From contig JAYKXP010000100.1 in the NCBI GenBank assembly GCA_037176845.1, forward strand, positions 111,860 through 175,859: 64,000 nt of DNA, given 5' to 3'. Origin of the DNA: Paramarasmius palmivorus. Taxonomy: Eukaryota > Basidiomycota > Agaricomycetes > Agaricales > Marasmiaceae. The notes below the pieces were generated by a model. That model was given only the letters and a program-made list of their open reading frames with translations, was not told the DNA's origin and made no database searches. Shown piece after piece: positions 56,912-64,000 of the stretch. The translations under genes and the position numbers were made by a program. The number at the start of each line of letters is the position of its first letter. Position 1 is the first letter of the stretch.

Positions 56912-57864
56912 ATGGCCGCCTTAACCAGGAAGAACCTCGTCACCGGTGCTACAGGGCGACAAGGGAAAGCCTTTATTTCTGCCATCCTCTCTGCAAGGAA
57001 TGACATCGAACCCCAATTCCGCATTCTTGCACTTACCAGGTCGTCCTCTCATCCTACTGCACGAGAACTTGCAATCCGATATCCAAATTATGTGAGCATC
57101 GTTGAGGGAGACCTCGACTCTCCAGAAACGGTCCGAAAGGTGTTTGAAGATACAGGAAATCCATATGGGGCATTTTCTGCGTGTTAGCATTTCCAGATCT
57201 AGGCGTGGATGCGTATAGCCAGCCTTTCGCTGGAATATGAGGTATCCCATTTCGTATTCTCTTCTTTCGAGAGAGGTGGAGAGGGTTTGACACTACCATG
57301 ATGGGCGGTCGTCTAGCAAAGATCAACATCGAGAAGCACGTTAAGGAGCTAGGCGCGAAAGGCCTAAGCTGGACTATCCTTCGTCCAGGTTTCTTCATGG
57401 AGAATTATGAAGGAGTCATCGGTCGTATACCCAAGGCAGGATTAAAGCCCGATTCAACAATGTGGAGTCGATGACATTGGGCGTGTTGCCGCTGGCGTGT
57501 TCAATGACCCCAGCGCCTTCCGATCCTGATGGCTGTCGCAGAGATATCCACAATATCACAACAGGAAGGAGCGTACAAGTCCGCTAGAGGACGAACCGTT
57601 CCATCAATACCCGTAGTTCTTGCTCGGGGGTTGATTGCGATGAACGGTCACACAAAATAACTCATCATGGACATGGAACGTGTTCATCGAGTACGCTTGA
57701 CACCAGAAGGAGCTCAAGAATGTCAGTCTCAGCGAGAGGCAGCGAAAAGAGCCTATCCGAATATGATGTCCTTCGAGGAGTGGTCTCGACCGAATGGGAA
57801 GGAAGGGGATGGGAAGGATAGGAATGGCGTATCTTTGGGAAAGTTGTTACGAGGGAAGCAATAG
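56912..57864 (+). pseudogene. NmrA-like NAD(P)-binding protein, disrupted
   Basis: The first 91 residues carry the Rossmann motif VTGATGRQGKAFISAIL, then RILALTRSSSHPTA and VEGDLDSPETVRKVF, as in NmrA-like and isoflavone-reductase-like proteins that bind NAD(P). After GNPYGAFSAC the frame stops at 57185-57187. Downstream pieces of the same fold persist in other frames: KINIEKHVKELGAKGLSWTI and LRPGFFMENYE at 57318-57410, VDDIGRVAAGVFNDPSAF near 57465-57520 in a shifted frame, and a C-terminal AYPNMMSFEEW at 57750-57785. Several needed joins lack splice sites and the catalytic middle (residues about 95-130) is missing. It is best read as a decayed gene; an unusual multi-exon gene is less likely. 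Confidence 0.65.
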
Positions 57865-58073
57865 TGATGCAGGGCCGCGTATTCAATGGGTCATGCTTGC
57901 TGGGAACGGGCATGGGCAAATAAAACATGGTTCGCTTCCTATGTAGTATGAACTTCTTCGATACTATACATCTGCATATCTTTTAATACCGTTTCCTTCT
58001 GATGATCGTATATGAACCCTTCAGTAGGGCCCCTTGACACCTCAAGAACCATCGGCTCATACAATGCAGTCAA

Positions 58074-59715
58074 TTAGTGTATAGCTATGTGGAAAGGCAT
58101 AAACACTCACCATCCAAACAACGGCACCTTCTACCATTGGTCTTCTCTCTGTTGAGATGGTCAAACTCCCTATCCCTGGTCTTCCGCACCGGCAGTGTCT
58201 CGAATGCCGGTAGCTGTGGAAGAGGGAGAGCCGCCTTTAGCCCGTCAAGACCAGTCGATGAAAATGCTCCCGCCAATTCGTGGACAGTGGAAGGCACTTG
58301 TTTCGCGGCAGCGGACACGGCTGTCCCCACATTCCCGATCGCGGTGTCGTCAAGCAGTTCAAGGACGATAACATAGATTTGTTTACCGTTGATCACCCTC
58401 CATTCGCTCGTTGTCACCAGAAACGATGTCCCGGGAGGAACGACCCACTCAATCTTCTCAAGATCGTTGGAGAGATGCGTCACGAAGGCTGGAGTATCCC
58501 ATACAGCCGAATCCGACAACGGACTGTTCCCATTGATGACTAGAATGATGCCATTCTGGTAGTGCAATGCAATATCAAGGGTATCACCAAAGCTCCAGAC
58601 CTGCTTCGTCGTGATGATATCGTAAGGCTGAACCAAGCTCTCCGTTGTCACGGTAAAGTCCTGCGCAAGTATGACTCCAGGAGGACCTTTGTTAAGCTCA
58701 AACTGGAGGAACGCTGCGGCAAACTGATCTTTATGAAGCTGACTCATGTCCAGCTGGCCGCTGTAGAGGTAGGGAGTTGTAAATCGGGGTGTGCGGGGTA
58801 AACAATGAACTGCGATGGAAAGGATGCTGTTTTGTGTAGCAGTGAATCTCTTCAGCGCTTCCTGTACACCCGAACTACCCGAGGTACCGACGAGTTGATT
58901 CATGACCTCCTGCCTAGACTTGGCGGGAACCATGAGGAACGATCTCATGTAATCTGCGTTAGCTGGAGTATATGGTGGCCAGTTCGAGTCAAAGATTGCG
59001 GAAGCAGTACTATCTGTGTCGATAGGGCGTGGATTAGCCTAGATTAGTGAGCATAAGCACGTCTATTTGATTGGGATACGACAGCAATACATACCATTTG
59101 AGCGTACTCAAACATTTTTGGAATGACCATACGAGCAAACGACGCAGTTGTCCAGTCATATGTGACCATCGCAAGCTCGAAGCTGTACTGACTCCACGGG
59201 AAATACTGCTGTCCACGTTTTTCAAGGTCCTTACGAATCTCTTCAGGCGTCTTCCCAGGTTGAGGGTACGGTATATACTGAGACTGAATCCTTGCTCTGA
59301 TATACTTGATATCATCGGAAGAGATGTCAGGAAGAGGTTTCAGTTGACCCTCCAATGTCGCGACGAGACCTGTTGATGAAGTGGCCGTGAAAGAAAAGGT
59401 CCCGTCACCGGGCAAGGTGAGGTTGATAGGAAACGAGGAAACGGGGTCGTTCACAACGTAGTTGATGCGCGCGCCGTTCAGGTCGAGAACACGCTGTTCG
59501 GGTTGCTAAATATGAAGTGAGCACGGTTCACACCAATGGAGTGATTCATGTTACCTCTTTGGCAGCAAACTCCGTGAAGTCGAGAAAGCCTTGGTTTTCG
59601 ACCATCAACCGTACAGAGGATCCGATGCCTCCACCTCGAGGGGCACCTATCTCATTCCCGTCGCTGAACCAAAGTTTCGAAGAGGTAGTTGGGAGTGGGC
59701 TGAGTCTCCACATTA
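58074..59715 (-). CDS. Uncharacterised fungal protein Y
   Basis: A good four-exon model: start at about 59715 (MWRLSPLPTTSSKLWFSDG..., ending DFTEFAAKE with a GTAAC donor); exon 2 (59505 to about 59095) begins QPEQRVLDLNGARINYVV and includes PFPINLTLPGDGTFSF-like text and YPQPGKTPEEIRKDLEKRG; exon 3 (59041-58109) begins ANPRPIDTDSTASAIFDSNW and contains MRSFLMVPAKSRQEVM, WSFGDTLDIALHYQNG and EWVVPPGTSFLVTTSEWRV; a last short exon ends at the TAA at 58076-58074. About 480 residues, no signal peptide or membrane span. The N-terminal half looks beta-rich. I do not recognise the family. An alternative start at 59777, in another frame with a hydrophobic N-terminus, runs into a stop. Confidence 0.6.
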
Positions 59716-60940
59716 TTGGCTGCAGGTAGCAACAAGAGGAGGATGCGAATGGCCAATGTCAATGAGCGGTTTTTAACCATGACCGTTCCTAATAGGTGAG
59801 GTTACTTATTCAGGACATTCCGGAAATGAAGAGTTCCGACTTCAGTTTTTTGAAGGGCTTCCTCGAAGTCGAGTTTTATGTCCACCAATCCGAGTCGTTC
59901 GACCACTTTGTTCTGTAAGATACCTGTCAAATTCAGCGTCACAAGATGAAAATGGGATGACGAGTGCACTGGTGGCGCACCTTGACAAGAGGATTCGAAC
60001 ATAGCTCTGAGCTACACGCGCATTTCTAGCTCCATCTGATGACCGATTGTCAGGTTCCACCACATATTCGGACAGTAGATATTGCTGGTCCGAGTAGCGT
60101 TTAGCACCTTAGTACAACAAGGTTGGAAGTGACAGGGCCTGGCAAGGTGAAGGGAAGGCGTACAGGCGGTTTACTGGACGCGGGCCAGAGACCACGGTGA
60201 AAATTGTTTTCACTGATCATGAGATGGCCAGATGACGGCCCGGATTATGTCCGATTATCCGGACAGTCTCGGAGCTAGGCGCCTGCCGCCGAAACCTAAA
60301 CCACAACCACTACTGTCGTCCCAGTAAATGCGAGGAATGTGGCAGGCTTTTAACAGCCGTCAGCTTTCGTTGGTCGTATGAGATGATATCTTACGCTACG
60401 AGGAACTTATGGCTACTTAGGCGTGTGTATATTTCTTACATAAAGACCATACTTGCAAGCTAAAAACATTCTCAAGAGCATAAGGTCTCCAACAGCGTCA
60501 GACTAGAGCAAGGTTCTCATATCAGGTCAAATGGATCAAGAATTTGTCGACACTGGTCATGAGCGCTTGTAGAAGGCTGTCGAGCTAAAGGCTACTTGGT
60601 GAGTTACTTGACGATGCTACTACATATCTAGATGCTAATGTAGGTTATGTAGACAAGACCCAAATACATCCTCACACATCTTCCCGTGTTTTCACGCATC
60701 AGAATCGGCTGAAACAGTGGCTCAAGATTTACCGATAATCAATACAAGCAACATTGCTGGCTTACGGGAGGGCGATTGTCCGGTGGCATAACTTTATCCG
60801 CTACTGGTCGAAGTTGGACGCAAAAACTTGGCAAGTGTTGGACCCGCATCCTGGGAGAAATGACGTTGATGATAACCATTGTACAGATGAACATCAGCAC
60901 CACCCGTTGACCCAAATTCCTACTAGCAGTCTAGTAAACC
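59716..60940. other. Region without a supported gene
   Basis: Upstream flank of Y. Short open frames only; nothing recognised. Confidence 0.35.
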
Positions 60941-60949
60941 GTGCAGCCA

Positions 60950-61105
60950 AGATGATCAATGTCATTTTGTACCTCCCGTCTATGTTCCGCCCCGCTTTCT
61001 GGTTCCTCTGCGGCTGCATTTGTTCACGATCTAGGGCTATCAGCGGCTTTGAACTTAGTCAGAAATGGTCGCCGGGTTTTTCTTATAAGAGGCACGATTG
61101 CCAAG
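60950..61105 (+). pseudogene. Relic of an FAD-dependent oxidoreductase N-terminus
   Basis: In the plus frame at 60959-61177 the text DLGLSAALNLVRNGRRVFLI resembles the first beta-alpha-beta unit of FAD/NAD-binding oxidoreductases (G-x-x-GLSAAL-x-L-x-x-xG-x-x-V). The GxGxxG glycines before it are damaged and no further domain follows, since copy I of the membrane family begins at 61152. Treated as a truncated fragment. Confidence 0.3.
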
Positions 61106-61151
61106 GGAATTCCTTACCCCATAGAAGGCCTACCAGTGTGTTTCAACGACG

Positions 61152-62662
61152 ATGCCCGAGGCACTGTCTACTCCTGAAATTCTCTTGATATCTACATATG
61201 TAGGTTTTGCGCCAATGTTCTTGTGACTTAGCTGACCATGTCAATTTTTCTATCATAGTTGCAATTAATGCTCTATGGCAAGTAGTACAGCCATAGCCGA
61301 ACGATCTATCCGCTGAGGGTATTCCATAGGGTGCAATATTGTATTATTTAGCATCAGCATGGTTTTGCTACATCGCCGAAAGAGTATACAGCGTAATACT
61401 TATCACAAGGTCATGACTGTGTTGCTCTTCGTCCTCGTTACCTTGGATGCTGTTCGAAACACACTGCAAAGTGTGGCAGCGATGCGTATTGCTACGGGAG
61501 GAAAAGCCATCAGCGGGATCAACTTGCAAGTGTGTTAGTGCGTCCGTCTCAATTCACCAGGATATCTCTGTTGGCTGACATGAAACAGCTTCTTCAACCT
61601 AGTGACTACGTATTTGACGGTGTACGCACTCCTATACCTTCAAAATTCTCGACTGCTCACCCAATTTCACTATTTAGGGTCACTACATTTGCTATTCTGG
61701 TCTGTCCGATGCTCGTTACTCTTCATTTGCCCTGAATCGACGATTCTGATCTAGGCCAATCGTTGCTATCATATCTGGCGCCAGAGTTTCAAGGTTATCG
61801 CTCTGCCCGCGTTGATGATTTTTGCTGCTTCGAGTGAGCCACTTCTTACGACGATCCTGGTTCTCGTGTATTGACCTAATCTCAGTCATTTTTTGTGCGC
61901 TTCAAATCCCGGCCTACGCTGCCTCCAGCACCGCAGGAATAGGTTCCGAAGAGTACGCTCAAGCTCTGAGGCGCACCAGACTATCCGATATCATCCTATT
62001 GTTGTTGGCCATGGCGGCCGATGGTTCATTAACAGTCCTCATTGGTGAATTACTGTTCTTTCCCCGAGCTCAACTTAACTCACATGTGACTTTGCAAGCA
62101 AGCAAACTGTGGTGGGAGAATCGGCAGATTAAGCATTTAGGAGCACGAAGAACGAGTCATCGTATCTACAACCGCATCATTGCGATAATGTCAGTGCAGG
62201 AATGCTCATCCAAATGGTGCTCACTGATCACGTCCAAAGGATAGAATCCGGGATAATCGTGCCTACCTTCTTGATTGCCCTCGCTATCGTCAGCCTCGAC
62301 CACAACGCGCAAGCTCAACCGATACTTGGACTGATGCTCCCACAAGTATACGTCAGTGTTCGTGTCTCTAACATGTCGATGGAATGGCTGATCGCAGTTC
62401 GTCATGACAGGCCCTGGCACCATTGTTGATTATGGTTCGTGTTGGCCTAGGGCTGTCCTTTGAGACAGAAGACCTCACGACGTCGCCGCACATCACTGGT
62501 ATCATTCGTCAGAACATGGAATTCCGAGCTAACGTGGCCTTGAGCGACGGAGAGCTTATTCTAGATGCAAGCGCTTCGCGCATGCAAGAGCCTGCATCGA
62601 GAGGAGACGCGACGGAATTACGGGAGTTTCAAGTTGACACGAAAAGACACACTATCCGATGA
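61152..62662 (+). CDS. Multi-TM membrane protein family, copy I
   Basis: The ATG at 61152 encodes MPEALSTPEILLISTY with a GTAGG donor; micro-exon 61259-61277 (LQLMLY plus one base) is followed by a GC donor (GCAAGT at 61278), as in copy H; exon 3 begins GCNIVLFSISMVLLHRRK. Later: a VTLDAVRNTLQSVAAMRI helix, RCYHIWRQSFKVIALPA-like block near 61760-61830, IPAYAASSTAGIG, an LLLAMAADGSLTVLIG helix, ESGIIVPTFLIALAIVS, and last exon LIMVRVGLGLSFETED ending at the TGA at 62660-62662. It appears intact; exon joins between 61550 and 61770 were not fully resolved. Confidence 0.68.
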
Positions 62663-64000
62663 CTTGTATCAGCTGCAAGATTTCCACCTCAAGTTCGCCG
62701 TTATTTAATGGTGCCTGGTTATGAAGGTTGAGGGCGACGACGTAACCAGAGGTTGTTTGAACTTGGAATGTTTGAATGAGGAATATTAATCAGACGTGGA
62801 TCAGAAAAATGTCAAGTCTTGTGCGGTCAAGGCATCTCGATTCTCCGATTCGGAGGGCTCCGGGATTACAGCCTCTTAAATTCTCACGTTCTGTCAGTAA
62901 CCAAGTTCCACCCATCCTCGTGGTTTTCGAGCTGCTTCCCGCGTACGTCTGACAGTGATAGCATATCATATAACAGCACGAACCTACGCAGAAAGCCGGC
63001 TACTCAATTGACTAACGAGGACCTGATTCCGCGTCGGCCGAGTCGAAATTTTGGATTCTCCTACATTGTTCAAGGTGCGACACAAGAGTCGAAATCTATC
63101 TCTACCTTCTCATTCGGCGATGTGATACTAGTGGAGGACTGCAGGGGTCTATGAACTGGGGAGTATCGAGTATCACCCTGAAGTATCATGCTGGTCCTCA
63201 ACTTGAAGCCTCACGTACATCCCGTTGACTCGATCATCAGCATCTACACCAAGCTCGGTAGGTGGCGCCGCAACTTAGACTGATATAAAATCATGGCTAT
63301 ACCTAGCATCCCTATCAAACACCTTGGCTCACGACCGACAATGTCTCTACTTGGTGCATGCGTTCCCTCGGAATTGGATGTTCGGATTTTCACTGAGAAA
63401 AGATCCTTACAGGGCCTATACTCGTGGGGGTGATCGTCACTGCAATGTAGGTCTAACAAGGCACTAGCTAGTCCTCAAATATCTGATTACCTGACAGCGT
63501 TTATGGAATAACAACGATGCAGGCAAGTACCCAGCTATTCAGTCATCTGCCCTGCCTTCTCGCTGATGAAATTCAAAGGCTTACTTATATTTCATTAACT
63601 ATCCGAGAGACAAGAACAGTCTCAAGTTTCTAGTGCGTCAATTGGTGAAGGTTTTAGAGTGTCGGTGGCTGAAGGAACCATCGAATCAGGTGTTGATCAT
63701 CTGGTGTGCACTATTCAACCTACGAGAATAGAGAATCGACTAGAATGACTTTTGCAGGATCCTCGACACGTCACATATGGCGATTGGTATGTGCAATCCT
63801 CGAACAGGGATGCTCTGTGCTGAGTTCGAGATATAGCGGTAACGAGCGCGTGCCACTATATGGTGAGCTCCCATGCCACGCCGTCATCTGAATCATTCCT
63901 AACATGGAATCTAAGCTTCAACCAACAGACAACGTTACGAGCAGGTCCGTTCTGGAAGAATTACATTGGTCTGTTTTGCTCGCGGCTATCTTTGATAATT
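62663..64000. other. Right edge, no confident gene
   Basis: The open frame 62819-63154 has a moderately protein-like C-terminus (FGFSYIVQGATQESKS) but no recognisable family and no splice partners. Remaining frames are short. A gene could continue off the right edge, but I cannot support it. Confidence 0.3.

Noticed and set aside
58376..59376. Plus-strand open frames across gene Y
   Set aside because: They mirror the minus-strand exons of Y, which join in one frame with proper splice sites; the plus frames do not.
62819..63154. 111-codon plus-strand open frame
   Set aside because: No recognisable domain, no splice partners and no paralogue in the window; kept only as a note for the right-edge region.

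Overview
The window looks like nuclear DNA of a mushroom-forming basidiomycete (Agaricomycete). Genes are dense and cut by many 45-80 nt GT-AG introns. Three genes encode STE3-type pheromone receptors, and five small genes encode pheromone precursors ending in CaaX prenylation boxes (CVIA, CVIS, CIIS). Together these are the content of a B mating-type (pheromone/receptor) locus. No species can be named from the sequence alone.

Layout. 0-4 kb: two head-to-head paralogous membrane proteins, the left one cut by the window edge. 4-7.7 kb: an uncharacterised 630+ residue protein and a possible small tail-anchored protein, both minus strand. 8-11 kb: receptor R1 followed by pheromone Ph1. 13.6-20.3 kb: an uncharacterised soluble protein (X1) and two copies (A, B) of a multi-spanning membrane family. 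20.8-27 kb: a cytochrome P450 between two copies of a duplicated, decayed segment; one copy carries a hAT-like MITE. 27-32 kb: membrane-family copies C and D. 32.6-37.3 kb: the central mating-type block, with divergent pheromones Ph2/Ph3, then receptor R2 divergent from pheromone Ph4. 37.7-38.4 kb: a long-inverted-repeat element with telomere-like tracts inside. 39.7-47 kb: membrane-family copies E, F (F has a premature stop) and G. 47.7-50.3 kb: pheromone Ph5 and receptor R3. 51.7-55.8 kb: X2 and membrane-family copy H, repeating the X1/A arrangement. 56.9-64 kb: an NmrA-like pseudogene, an uncharacterised gene (Y), an oxidoreductase relic and membrane-family copy I.

How it works together. 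Each secreted lipopeptide pheromone (trimmed at an E/D-R site and farnesylated at the CaaX cysteine) would act on non-self STE3 receptors after mating, signalling through G protein and MAPK. The three receptors share one six-exon architecture, with exons 2, 3 and 4 identical in length. A 9-base HMG-box-type motif, GAACAATGG, recurs in the regions upstream of all three receptors and of Ph1 and Ph4, as expected for pheromone-responsive control. The unusual part is the nine-copy multi-TM family interspersed between the receptor/pheromone modules, all copies with a 19-nt micro-exon 2; its function is unknown.
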